This document shows positions 1-8,474 of a stretch of DNA of 52,803 nucleotides, piece by piece. This DNA is from an uncultured Eisenbergiella sp. (GTDB taxonomy: Bacteria > Bacillota > Clostridia > Lachnospirales > Lachnospiraceae). A program made the position numbers and the translations under genes. The stretch is from contig CAJUEL010000035.1 in NCBI GenBank assembly GCA_910585455.1, positions 1 to 52,803 of the forward strand, given 5' to 3'. Every line of letters begins with the position of its first letter. Positions within the stretch are counted from its first letter, which is position 1. The notes beneath the pieces were generated by a model. That model was not told where the DNA came from. It did not search any database and saw nothing but the letters and a program-made list of their open reading frames with translations.

Positions 1-89
1 GCCGGTTTTTGGAATGTTCAGGGTTGCATTACTGTTTATTTGTCAAGGTGCTGTCGATCCCTGTCCGGAACCTGCGAATCCACTTGAAA

Positions 90-129
90 GGGATTCGTTG
101 TTTTGGCTTTGTCCGCCGCAACGAATCCC
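90..129. repeat. Inverted repeat directly downstream of the left-edge promoter
   Basis: GGGATTCGTTG at 90-100 is the exact reverse complement of CAACGAATCCC at 119-129, with an 18-base loop. The 3' arm touches the -10 hexamer of the minus-strand promoter at 130-135, so it covers the likely start site. It could be a repressor operator or the 5' hairpin of the transcript. Which one cannot be told from sequence. Confidence 0.6.
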
Positions 130-158
130 ATGTTACCACGTCATGTCCGTCCTGTCAA
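130..158 (-). promoter_or_regulatory. Strong sigma-A promoter with upstream A-tracts, reading out of the window
   Basis: Read on the minus strand, TTGACA (158-153) is followed after exactly 17 bases by TAACAT (135-130). The 70 bases upstream (161-232 on the plus strand) are nearly pure T-runs, that is A-tracts on the minus strand, the usual form of an UP element. Transcription would run left, off the window. A second CCTTGACA copy lies near 41-48. The combination resembles rRNA or tRNA operon promoters of Clostridia, but no RNA gene is inside the window, so the target is inferred only. Confidence 0.55.
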
Positions 159-236
159 GGACTTTTTTCAATTTTTTTCCACATTTTTTTTAAATTTATT
201 TTTTCTCTGTTTTTTGAAGGCTTTTGGCCCCGTTTT

Positions 237-1271
237 TTAAGGCATCAGCTCTTCGATTCCTCTTTCCTTATTGTTTTTTACCATGAGCCACAAATAATTG
301 TCATCATTTGCCACATCCCTGCAAACAGGTACTTCCTTTTTATTCGTCGCCGCGCCGTAAGGGCTCCAGATTCCCTCCTCCGCGATTCCGTTCCACTCCT
401 CCTGTCTTCCAGCCGGATCCAGCGTGGTGAGATACATTTCCCCGCTGTAAAGTCCATCCTGAAAGGTTCCGATCACATTCTGCAGGTAGCGGTCATTCTT
501 TGTCGCCTTGCTCATGTCCAGATCATAGTGCTCCTGCCCCTCGCCGTTTGGCATATCGTCCGCCCAGTCTCCCGCATACATATGGAGGCTGTAGGCTCTG
601 TCAGAGGTCACGTCATCATCATAATAAACGTAATAATGCATCCACTTACCGCTGCCTTCCCGCTTTCCGTTCACCCACTCCCCATAGTAATAGGCATTGT
701 CCGCATAGCAGGCGATTCCTGTACCCTCCGGCTGTCCTGCCGCATTGCGTTCTCCATAATAATAGAAAGTATTATCGTCTTTGATGCTGTCGGACATTTT
801 CCGATACCAGGCAAGATTGGCAAGATCATCCACCGCCTCCTGGTTGCCCTGCTCCCAGTATCCGGACATTTCCATCAGCATTTCTTCATTGGTTTTATTG
901 ACTCCCTCCGCTGCCGCAAACGGATCGTTCCCGCTGATCGTCCTGCCAGCCGCCGCATCCTTCCGGGATGCCGTCGTCTTTTCCTTTCCATGAGGGAGCT
1001 CATTTTCCAACGTGCTCTCTTCTCCTGTTTCCCCGTCGGCAACCGTGGAAGAAGCAGTTTCCTCCTCCTTCTCTTCCCTGTCCTCTTCCGTTTCCTGTCC
1101 CTGCGTTTCCACACCGGCGCTTTCCGTCATTTCTACGCTTTCCACGGGGGATGGTTCCTGTGTTCCCTCCTTCCCCCTGCTTTTCAGCCTGACAGCGCAG
1201 AGAATGATAATGATCACGAGAAAAATCGCAATCGCCGCAATCGGGATCAAATCCCTTTTTTTATCTTCCAT
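237..1271 (-). CDS. MORN-repeat membrane-anchored protein
   Basis: Protein of 344 residues with an N-terminal charged tail (MEDKKRD) followed by one hydrophobic segment (about residues 9-26, IPIAAIAIFLVIIIILC). Next comes a long acidic, Glu/Thr-rich low-complexity stretch to about residue 110, and then a C-terminal half with MORN-type motifs (YYYGERNAAGQPEGTG, YYGEWVNGKREGSGKW, YAGDWADDMPNGEG). MORN repeats are known as membrane or lipid-associated repeats; the role here is unknown. The ATG at 1271 is preferred over the upstream TTG at 1295 because GGAAGGGAG precedes it at good distance. An extended -10 (TGCTAAAAT) lies upstream at 1317-1309. It is divergent from the LTA synthase gene. Confidence 0.8.
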   Translation of the reverse strand: MEDKKRDLIPIAAIAIFLVIIIILCAVRLKSRGKEGTQEPSPVESVEMTESAGVETQGQETEEDREEKEEETASSTVADGETGEESTLENELPHGKEKTTASRKDAAAGRTISGNDPFAAAEGVNKTNEEMLMEMSGYWEQGNQEAVDDLANLAWYRKMSDSIKDDNTFYYYGERNAAGQPEGTGIACYADNAYYYGEWVNGKREGSGKWMHYYVYYDDDVTSDRAYSLHMYAGDWADDMPNGEGQEHYDLDMSKATKNDRYLQNVIGTFQDGLYSGEMYLTTLDPAGRQEEWNGIAEEGIWSPYGAATNKKEVPVCRDVANDDNYLWLMVKNNKERGIEELMP

Positions 1272-1308
1272 GCCGTTTGTCTCCCTTCCTTTCAACCTTT
1301 CTTTGCTT

Positions 1309-1317
1309 ATTTTAGCA
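1309..1317 (-). promoter_or_regulatory. Extended -10 motif upstream of the MORN gene
   Basis: The minus strand reads TGCTAAAAT, a TGn extended -10 element, 38 bases upstream of the chosen ATG. No good -35 is visible. The identical nine-base motif precedes the exporter gene ending at 44665, which mildly supports its use. Confidence 0.4.
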
Positions 1318-1427
1318 TGCGCCGCTTGTTTTTCCCATAGGTTATTTCTTAAGAAAAGCGAAAGACTGTTTCTTTGTTACCATATATATGTAAAAAACAG
1401 GAATTCCATGCACGCCGCTTTTTGCGC

Positions 1428-1456
1428 TTGACATTTTGTTCTTCACTCACTATGAT
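1428..1456 (+). promoter_or_regulatory. Consensus sigma-A promoter for the LTA synthase gene
   Basis: TTGACA at 1428-1433, a 17-base spacer, and TATGAT at 1451-1456. The transcript would start near 1463 and carry a leader of about 57 bases that includes a hairpin at 1461-1495. Confidence 0.8.
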
Positions 1457-1460
1457 GAAA

Positions 1461-1495
1461 CAGGAAACTGTCCTGTCCGCTTTGGACGGTTTCTG
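1461..1495 (+). repeat. Imperfect inverted repeat at the transcription start of the LTA synthase gene
   Basis: CAGGAAACTGTCC (1461-1473) pairs with GGACGGTTTCTG (1484-1495), allowing one G-U pair and one bulge. It starts just after the -10 hexamer, so it may be an operator or a 5' stabilising hairpin. No T-run follows, so it is not a terminator. Confidence 0.5.
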
Positions 1496-1519
1496 TCACC
1501 AAAAGAAAGAAGGTTTATT

Positions 1520-3334
1520 ATGAAACAAATAAGCATCCCGCACAAAAATCACGGTTCTTCCCTTTGTGCGCGCCATTCCCTGCAGGCGGCAGGTCGCCTA
1601 ATCTGCCTGATTCTTTTCCCTGTTTTTAATTTTTATCTGCTGGAATGGTATACGCACAATCCATTTACCACCATGAAGGCAAATGTCCATGTGATGAATA
1701 TCATTTTATTTGAATGCATCGCCCTGTTTCTTTTTGCCCTGACCGGGAGAATTCATATCGCCCTGATGATTCAGACGCTTTTTTGTGCCGTCTATGGCCT
1801 TGCCGGCTATTTTGTTCTGGAATTCAGGGGCGCGCCGATTCAGCCCTGGGACATTTTCTCCCTGAGCACGGCGGCAAGCGTGGCGGACAACTACGAATAT
1901 AAGCTGGACCGCAGCGCCATAACCGTACTGCTTCTGTTTCTTTTGCTTTTTATCGCGGAATATTTTTTAAAAAAGCGCAAGGCCGGGCGGCTCCTATGGC
2001 AGCTGCGGCTTTTTGGCGGCATTTTCTTTTTCCTTCTCATTTTCGGCTATACCAAAATGCTGCACAATGAGGAAATCGTGCAGACAAAGCTCAGGCTTTA
2101 TGACAAGCTTTTTACGCCGACCACCATCCAGTACAAAAACGGAACCCTCACCGCTTTTCTCATGGAGCTGCAATATATCTCCGTGGATAAGCCCTCGCCC
2201 TACAGCGCCCGGGATGCGCAGGAGCTGTTGGCAGCCTGGGAGGAGGAAACGTCCTCCGTTACAAAAAAGCCCAATATCATCGTCATCATGAACGAGGCCT
2301 TTTCTGATCCTGCCGTGCTGGGAGATTTTTCCACCAATCAGGATTACATGCCCTTTGTGCACAGCGTGCTGTCCGGCATGGAGAATACGGTTTCCGGTTA
2401 TTTAAACGTATCCGTCAAGGGCGGCAACACAGCGAATACGGAGTTTGAATATCTGACCGGCAGCTCCATGGCGTTTTTGCCCTACGGCAGCATCCCCTAT
2501 CAGCAGTATATCAAATCCGAGCTGCCCTCCATGGCATCCCATCTTTCCGCTCTCGGCTACCATACGGTTGCCATGCATCCTTACCGGGCGGCGGGCTGGG
2601 ACAGGAATCTGGTATACCCGTATCTCGGCTTTGCCGAAATGCATTTTCAGGAGTTTTTTAAGGATGCCGCTCTGGTCCGGAAATATGTGAGCGATCAGGG
2701 AAATTATGAAAAAATCATTCAGATTTATGAAAACAAGCCGGAAAACACCCCGCTGTTTTTGTTTAACGTGACCATGCAGAACCATTCCTCCTACAGTGAC
2801 TGGGCGGACTATGATAATTTCACCCCGGATATTACAGTGGAAGATTCCTCTTCAAAGCTGCTGCCGGCTTATCTTTCCCTGATGAAGCTGTCAGATGAAG
2901 CGATCGAGGGACTTGTGTCCTATTTTTCCTCGCAGCCGGAAGATACCATCATCGTCTTCTTTGGGGATCACCAGCCTACGGATTCGGTGGTGAATCCTGT
3001 TTTAAAGCTGCATGGAAGAAGCTGCAGCGACCTTTCCTCCGAAGAAGAGGCGCTTCGCTACAAGGTTCCCTTTTTTATCTGGGCAAACTTCACGATTGAA
3101 ACGGAAAGGAATGTGGAAAGCAGCGCCAATTTTCTCGCCGCAAAAACCCTGCAGGCGGCCGGGCTTCCCTGTCCTGCCTATTTCAATTTTCTCACAGAGC
3201 TGCAAAACAGCGCGCCGGTCATTTCCGCCAGCCACGTGCAGCTTTCCGACGGCGCTTTTTCCTATGCCAGGGATGAAAAGGAGCTGCTGCATGACTATCA
3301 GCTGCTGCAATATTATCTCCTTTTTGACCGCTGA
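1520..3334 (+). CDS. LTA synthase family sulfatase-fold phosphoglycerol transferase
   Basis: A 604-residue membrane enzyme with five hydrophobic segments in the first 190 residues and an extracellular alkaline-phosphatase/sulfatase fold. Family catalytic positions are visible: metal ligand Glu259 in IVIMNEAFSD, nucleophile Thr304 in KGGNTANTEFE, and Asp483-His484 in FFGDHQP. Known LtaS enzymes transfer glycerol phosphate from phosphatidylglycerol onto a growing polymer outside the membrane. ATG at 1520 follows AGAAGG; an in-frame TTG at 1436 overlaps the promoter and is rejected. The gene sits 108 bases ahead of yfhO in the same direction, which fits a lipoteichoic acid role. Related phosphoglycerol transferases of other glycolipids cannot be excluded. 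Confidence 0.87.
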   Translation: MKQISIPHKNHGSSLCARHSLQAAGRLICLILFPVFNFYLLEWYTHNPFTTMKANVHVMNIILFECIALFLFALTGRIHIALMIQTLFCAVYGLAGYFVLEFRGAPIQPWDIFSLSTAASVADNYEYKLDRSAITVLLLFLLLFIAEYFLKKRKAGRLLWQLRLFGGIFFFLLIFGYTKMLHNEEIVQTKLRLYDKLFTPTTIQYKNGTLTAFLMELQYISVDKPSPYSARDAQELLAAWEEETSSVTKKPNIIVIMNEAFSDPAVLGDFSTNQDYMPFVHSVLSGMENTVSGYLNVSVKGGNTANTEFEYLTGSSMAFLPYGSIPYQQYIKSELPSMASHLSALGYHTVAMHPYRAAGWDRNLVYPYLGFAEMHFQEFFKDAALVRKYVSDQGNYEKIIQIYENKPENTPLFLFNVTMQNHSSYSDWADYDNFTPDITVEDSSSKLLPAYLSLMKLSDEAIEGLVSYFSSQPEDTIIVFFGDHQPTDSVVNPVLKLHGRSCSDLSSEEEALRYKVPFFIWANFTIETERNVESSANFLAAKTLQAAGLPCPAYFNFLTELQNSAPVISASHVQLSDGAFSYARDEKELLHDYQLLQYYLLFDR

Positions 3335-3352
3335 CAGATTCTTATACCCCCT

Positions 3353-3402
3353 TGTGCGCTTGCGCGCACAGACCAATCAATCGTTTGGAAATTTATTTCC
3401 AG
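3353..3402 (+). repeat. Dispersed intergenic element, copy 1 (hairpin plus conserved 31-mer)
   Basis: A perfect hairpin, TGTGCGC-TTGC-GCGCACA (3353-3370), is followed by a 31-base block (3372-3402). That block recurs without mismatch at 38805-38835. The block contains its own small palindrome GGAAAT-TT-ATTTCC. The hairpin arms differ between the copies while the 31-mer is unchanged. It lies between the LTA synthase gene and yfhO. Confidence 0.8.
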
Positions 3403-3442
3403 GCTTTTACCGCACACCCTTGTGCGCACAGACAGGAGCGTT

Positions 3443-5980
3443 ATGAACAAAACTTTTTTCTCAATACAAAACAGAACGCGGCATTTTTTTAAGGAAAACA
3501 AAATCTGTTTTTTATCCTTTTTGCTGCCTTTTCTATGTATGATGGCAATTTTTATCGGGAACAAAATTTATCCCTTCGGTGACGAAAGCTTCATGCACTC
3601 CGACATGTATCACCAGTATGTTCCCTTTTTGCAGGAATTTCTGCGCAAGATCAGGCAGGGGGAATCCCTCTTCTATTCCTGGAATATCGGAACGGGCTCC
3701 AATTATCTGGCTTTATACATTTACTATAGCGCAAGCCCGTTAAACTGGCTGATGTTTCTCGTCCCGGATCAGTACCTCATTGAATTCATGAGCTATATGG
3801 TGGTGTTCAAAATCGGGCTGTGCGGCTTTACCTTTGCCTGGTATCTGACGCGCCATTTTCAGACGAAGCACTACAGCGTTCTGGCGTTCTCCGTCTTTTA
3901 TGCAATGTCCGGCTTCGTCGCCGCCTATAACTGGAATGTCATGTGGATGGACTGCCTGTTTCTGGCGCCGCTCATTTTACTCGGTCTGGAACAATTGGTA
4001 AAAAAGGGAAGCGGAGCGCTCTACTGCATCACCCTGGCGCTCTCCATTCTTTCCAACTATTATATCTCCATCATGATCTGCATTTTCCTCTGCCTGTATT
4101 TTCTGGTGCTGCTGCCGGAGGTGCGCGCAGGGGAAACGCCTGCGGATACAGTCTGGAAAAAAAGGGGAGCCGCCGTCGGGCGCTTTGCCCTCTACTCCCT
4201 CCTTGCGGGCGGAATCACCTGCGTGCTTCTGCTCCCGGAGCTTACCGCGATCTTTTTTACGGAATTCTCAGAATCCACCTTTCCCAAAAAGGTAAACTGG
4301 TATTTTTCCTTTCTGGATGTGATGGCAAGACATGCGGTAGGCGTCAAAAGGGAAACCGGTCTGGACCACTGGCCCAACATTTTCTGTTCCAGCGCCGTTT
4401 TTTTCCTGATTCCGCTGTATGTGCAAAATAAAGAGATCCGTCTCCGGACCAGAATCACCAGGCTATTGCTGTGCGCCTTTTTGCTGGTAAGCTTTTCGGT
4501 CAACACCTTAAATTTCATCTGGCACGGCTTTAATTATCCGGATTCCCTGCCCTGCCGCCAGTCCTTTTTATACATTTTTCTGGTGCTGACCATGTGCTTT
4601 GAAGCGGTATACCGCTATCGTGGCTATACGCCTGCCCGCGTTTTGCAATGCATGGCCGGCGGCATGCTCTTTTTGCTGCTTTGTGAAAAGCTGGTGACGG
4701 ACGACGCCTTTTCCACGGGCATTTTCCTGTTGAGCATCGTGTTTGTATTTTTGTATGGTCTGCTGCTCTACGCCTGCCGGAGCGGATATGCGCGTTCCAT
4801 TCCAAAGCTTTCCCGCGTTTTCGTCGTCCTCCTTCTCGGTCTCGTCACCTTCGAGGCGACCTTTAACATGGCATACACCAGCGTTTCCACCACCAGCAGG
4901 AGCAGCTATTTGAAAACGCTCCCCTCTTACAGGCTGCTCGCCGACCGCGCAAGGGCTTCCGATCCGGATTTTTACCGGTTTGAAAAGTTCAGCCGGGTGA
5001 CCAAAAACGACGGTGCCCTCACCAATTACCCCACTGCGTCCCTGTTTTCCTCCACTGCAAACGCGAACACGGAGGCCTGGTATGACCGCATGGGCATGAG
5101 CGAAAGCAAAGTATTTTATTGCTTCGACGGACAGACGCCATTGTCCGGCGCGCTGTTAAACGTGCGCTATATGTTCTCCAGAAGCGATCACGAGGATTCC
5201 TCCCTGTATACGCTGATCGATCAGGAAAGTGACGTCTATCTGTACCGCTGTAACTATACGCTGCCCGCCGGATTCATCCTGGAGGACGGCTGGAACCTAT
5301 CCTCTGGGAGCATAGAAGGAGGTTCTTCCGATCCCTTCGACCTGCAAAACCGCATGGCCGCATCCGTAACCGGACAGGAGCTGTTTGCTCCGGTTCCCCT
5401 TGCGGAAATTTCCGGCACGGCAAGCTTTACCGCCGACTGGTCCGGCCATTATTACGCCTATTGCCAGCGCAGTAAGGTGGACAATGTGAGCATCACCTCC
5501 GACAGTCTCAATAAAACCTTCAAAAAGGTGAAGTACGATTATATCCTCGATCTCGGCTGGCATGAAGCAGGGGATATGATCACGCTGGAAAATCAGGATG
5601 ACGGCGCGCTGGAGGCCGTCGCGGCAAGGCTGAATACGGATGTGCTCCGTCAAACGCTTGAAACCGTAGGACAGCAGCCTTTTACAGTGGATTCCTTCGA
5701 TTCCACCCATGTAAAAGGACATATCAGCGTAACGGAGCCGGGGACTTTTGTCCTGTCCGTCGCCTATGAGCCGGGCTGGACGCTCAAGGTGGACGGGAAG
5801 GCGACTGAAATTGACCTTTTCGACGAAATGTTCATTTCCACCCCTTTAGACGCCGGGGAGCATACCATTGAGATCAGTTTCTTTCCTGCCGGGTTGAAGG
5901 GCGGAATGCTGATCAGTCTGATTAGCCTTGCGGGGCTTTCGGCAATTCTGTATCTTAAAAAGCGCCGAAACAATATGTAA
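3443..5980 (+). CDS. YfhO family membrane protein (lipoteichoic acid glycosylation type)
   Basis: An 845-residue polytopic protein with more than ten hydrophobic segments over the first 500 residues, a large extracytoplasmic domain (about 500-810, ending in YEPGWTLKVDGK and AGEHTIEISFFP), and a final membrane helix before the basic tail KKRRNNM. This layout and the closing motif are typical of YfhO. In Bacillus and Listeria, YfhO-type proteins transfer sugars onto lipoteichoic acid outside the membrane, together with a lipid-linked sugar supplier that is not in this window. The neighbouring LTA synthase supports that role by inference. ATG at 3443 follows AGGAG; an in-frame GTG at 3422 lacks a ribosome site. 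Confidence 0.85.
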   Translation: MNKTFFSIQNRTRHFFKENKICFLSFLLPFLCMMAIFIGNKIYPFGDESFMHSDMYHQYVPFLQEFLRKIRQGESLFYSWNIGTGSNYLALYIYYSASPLNWLMFLVPDQYLIEFMSYMVVFKIGLCGFTFAWYLTRHFQTKHYSVLAFSVFYAMSGFVAAYNWNVMWMDCLFLAPLILLGLEQLVKKGSGALYCITLALSILSNYYISIMICIFLCLYFLVLLPEVRAGETPADTVWKKRGAAVGRFALYSLLAGGITCVLLLPELTAIFFTEFSESTFPKKVNWYFSFLDVMARHAVGVKRETGLDHWPNIFCSSAVFFLIPLYVQNKEIRLRTRITRLLLCAFLLVSFSVNTLNFIWHGFNYPDSLPCRQSFLYIFLVLTMCFEAVYRYRGYTPARVLQCMAGGMLFLLLCEKLVTDDAFSTGIFLLSIVFVFLYGLLLYACRSGYARSIPKLSRVFVVLLLGLVTFEATFNMAYTSVSTTSRSSYLKTLPSYRLLADRARASDPDFYRFEKFSRVTKNDGALTNYPTASLFSSTANANTEAWYDRMGMSESKVFYCFDGQTPLSGALLNVRYMFSRSDHEDSSLYTLIDQESDVYLYRCNYTLPAGFILEDGWNLSSGSIEGGSSDPFDLQNRMAASVTGQELFAPVPLAEISGTASFTADWSGHYYAYCQRSKVDNVSITSDSLNKTFKKVKYDYILDLGWHEAGDMITLENQDDGALEAVAARLNTDVLRQTLETVGQQPFTVDSFDSTHVKGHISVTEPGTFVLSVAYEPGWTLKVDGKATEIDLFDEMFISTPLDAGEHTIEISFFPAGLKGGMLISLISLAGLSAILYLKKRRNNM

Positions 5981-6017
5981 CAGTCAAAAGCAGATTTTCC
6001 AGAAAGAATCCGCGCAA

Positions 6018-6070
6018 AAAACAGGAAACGGAAAGCAGACAGATTTCCCCTGCTTTCCGTTTCCTGTTTC
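6018..6070. terminator. Bidirectional terminator between yfhO and the sulfatase operon
   Basis: A perfect 20-bp stem (6019-6038 with 6050-6069) and an 11-base loop. On the minus strand the stem is followed by TTTTTTGCG, a good intrinsic terminator for the sulfatase operon. On the plus strand the trailing T-run is short, so it ends yfhO less efficiently. Confidence 0.85.
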
Positions 6071-6101
6071 TGGGTCAGCACAAGCGCCTGATTATGCGTC
6101 T

Positions 6102-7478
6102 TCAATCATACAGCGCAATCATATATGGATGATCAGGATCAAAAAAGGTCATCGGCCTGAAATCCTTCACAAAGCCCTTTTTTCGGCAATTTTTCCCAAC
6201 CACCCCCGTAGCGCTGTCCCCCATATCCTCCCGGCAGGCCTGCGCCAGCTCTTCCAGTTCCGTCACGATCTCCGGATGCTCCTCTGCGATATCCAAAGTC
6301 TCTCCGATATCATTTACCAGATTATAGAGCTCTCCTCCTTTTAAATGAAGCTTATACTCTCCCTTTCGAACCGCCTGCAGTTCATTGGCGGAATAGTAAT
6401 AAAAGGTATTTCTGGAAGAGCTTTCCTTCTCATCCCGCAATACGTTTAAAACCGAAACGCCATCCCGCATAACTCCATCATGCGCATTCCATTCCACAAT
6501 TTCCGCGAACGTCGGAAAGAAATCGATCATCGATACAATATCATGGCTGACCCTTCCTTTTTTTATGACAGCCGGCCATTTCATAATGCAATTGACCCGC
6601 TCCCCTCCTTCCAGGGTGGAGCCCTTGTGTCCGCGCAGCGGCGCATTGCACGACCGAAGATCTCCGCCGTTATCTGAAACAAAAATGATCAACGTATTTT
6701 CAGTCAGTCCAAGTCGTTTCAGCTCATATTCTATCACATGGACAGTCCAGTCAATCGATGCCAGCGCGGCGCCAAGCTGTCCGTTTTGAGAGCATCTTTG
6801 GAACCGCTCCGCAGTATATAGCGGATTATGGATATAATAATGCGCAAAATACAGAAAAAAAGGTTGGTCTGCATGATTCCGGATAAAGTTTACCGCTTCA
6901 AAGGTAAAGCGCTCGGCCAGCGCGGCACAATCAGGCTGTTCTTCAATCAACTGGTCATCCCGCAGCAGCGGCAGCGGGCACATGGTGTATTCCATCCTCT
7001 TCCAAAAATCATTCATCGGCTGCAGGCCCATATCATTGCTATAGGGAATGCCAAAATAATGGTCAAATCCGAAACGAAGCGGAGAGAATTCCGCCTGATC
7101 GCCCAAATGCCACTTCCCGATCATTTGCGTCGCATATCCCGTATCCTTAAAAATATTCGCAATCGTCTTTTCCTCCGGATTTAAGCCTTCCGGCTGTCCC
7201 GGCATTAAAACAACGAAATCGTCCCTTTTTTCCCCCGGCTTACGGCTGTCATAAACGCCAAAGCTCTGAAAATCGATCCGTTTTGGATAGCATCCCGTCA
7301 TCAAGCCCGCCCGTGAAGGGGTGCACACCGGAGCCGGCGCATAAAAGTCCGTGAAAAGAATCCCCTCCTCCGCCAGTTTATCGATATTCGGCGTTTGGTT
7401 CAATTGTGAACCGTAGCAGCCGATATCTCCGTATCCCAAATCATCAATATTCAATAAAATAACATTTGGCTTTTTCAT
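6102..7478 (-). CDS. Cytoplasmic sulfatase of the formylglycine (Cys) type
   Basis: A 458-residue S1-family sulfatase. Metal ligands Asp12-Asp13 are in LLNIDDLGYGDIGCYG, and the maturation motif is C52-T-P-S-R56-A-G, where Cys52 would become formylglycine. GKWHLGD and FVSDNGGD complete the active site. There is no signal peptide, so it should act inside the cell on an imported sulfated sugar. The Cys-type motif in an anaerobe needs a radical-SAM maturase (anSME), and none is in this window. ATG at 7478 is chosen because AAAGGATG lies seven bases upstream; the ATG at 7484 is too close to it. It is the last gene of the transporter operon. Confidence 0.9.
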   Translation of the reverse strand: MKKPNVILLNIDDLGYGDIGCYGSQLNQTPNIDKLAEEGILFTDFYAPAPVCTPSRAGLMTGCYPKRIDFQSFGVYDSRKPGEKRDDFVVLMPGQPEGLNPEEKTIANIFKDTGYATQMIGKWHLGDQAEFSPLRFGFDHYFGIPYSNDMGLQPMNDFWKRMEYTMCPLPLLRDDQLIEEQPDCAALAERFTFEAVNFIRNHADQPFFLYFAHYYIHNPLYTAERFQRCSQNGQLGAALASIDWTVHVIEYELKRLGLTENTLIIFVSDNGGDLRSCNAPLRGHKGSTLEGGERVNCIMKWPAVIKKGRVSHDIVSMIDFFPTFAEIVEWNAHDGVMRDGVSVLNVLRDEKESSSRNTFYYYSANELQAVRKGEYKLHLKGGELYNLVNDIGETLDIAEEHPEIVTELEELAQACREDMGDSATGVVGKNCRKKGFVKDFRPMTFFDPDHPYMIALYD

Positions 7479-7498
7479 AAGCATACATCCTTTCGTCA

Positions 7499-8374
7499 TC
7501 AGCCCTTGAGGCCATCGACCACAATTCCCTGCACATAATATTTCTGTAACGCCAAAAACAGAATCAAAACAGGAATACAGGTCACTATGGTCCCGGCCAT
7601 CAGCAAATCCCATTTTACAACGCTGGAGCCCCGAAACATCGCCAGAGCAAGCTGTACGGTTCTGCCCCTGTCTGAATTGGTAATAATCAAAGGCCACGTA
7701 TATTGATTCCAGCCATCCGTGAACTTCAAAATAGCCAACGTTGCCAGGATCGGTTTGCTCAAAGGAGCATAAATGGTAAAGAATATTCTGATATTGGAGC
7801 AGCCGTCTATTTTCGCCGCCTCGTCCAGGGAAGTCGGAAAGCTCTCAAAAAACTGCTTGCACAAAAACAGTCCAAACGCCCCGGCCAGCAAAGGGGCAAT
7901 CACTCCCCATGTCGTATTCAGTAAGCCGGTTCCGCCTTGCCCGAAAAGATTATTTCCACCGGCAAAAGGAATTGTCTTGACCTTTAAATAGACCGAAATA
8001 ATGACCGTTTGCATCGGAACCATCATTCCAATCAACGCAAGTTTAAAAAGCAGATTTTTCCCATAAAAATGCAGTCTGGCAAAAGCATATCCGGCAATCG
8101 AATTGGTCAGGAGAGAAACCACCGTTGTCACGACCGCTATCATGGCGGAATTATAAAAATACAGCGCCCAATTACCGGACTGAAAAAAAGTGCGGTAATT
8201 ATCAAAATGAAATGTTTCCGGAATAAGCGTGTATGGGGAGACCCTGATCTCATTCAAGCTTTTCAAAGAAGCAGAAATCATAACCATAAACGGAAACAGA
8301 ATGATCACATCCAAAATAATAAGCACTGCATACAAAAATATTTGTTTATATTTCTCCCTGGTCTTTTTATCCAT
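7499..8374 (-). CDS. Carbohydrate ABC transporter permease, MalG/UgpE type
   Basis: A 291-residue inner-membrane permease with six predicted helices. It carries the EAAxxDG-like cytoplasmic loop that contacts the ATPase (SLDEAAKIDGCSNIRIF), typical of the MalG/UgpE half. Start ATG 8374 is preceded by AGGAGTGG. It lies 20 bases before the sulfatase and downstream of the MalF/UgpA-type partner. No ATP-binding subunit is encoded here; in Clostridia such importers commonly share an MsmK-like ATPase encoded elsewhere. Confidence 0.92.
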   Translation of the reverse strand: MDKKTREKYKQIFLYAVLIILDVIILFPFMVMISASLKSLNEIRVSPYTLIPETFHFDNYRTFFQSGNWALYFYNSAMIAVVTTVVSLLTNSIAGYAFARLHFYGKNLLFKLALIGMMVPMQTVIISVYLKVKTIPFAGGNNLFGQGGTGLLNTTWGVIAPLLAGAFGLFLCKQFFESFPTSLDEAAKIDGCSNIRIFFTIYAPLSKPILATLAILKFTDGWNQYTWPLIITNSDRGRTVQLALAMFRGSSVVKWDLLMAGTIVTCIPVLILFLALQKYYVQGIVVDGLKG

Positions 8375-8474
8375 ATTTATCTACCACTCCTTTCGCTTCT
8401 CCCGCAGACAGACCTTCCGCAAACCGCACCGCTCACATGCAAATGCACCGGCTAAGGGCTGTCCTCTCAGAGCA

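Noticed and set aside
9..1340. Long plus-strand open frame opposite the MORN gene
   Set aside because: It is antisense to a gene with clear MORN motifs, has no ribosome site and reads as low-complexity His/Arg/Leu-rich sequence.
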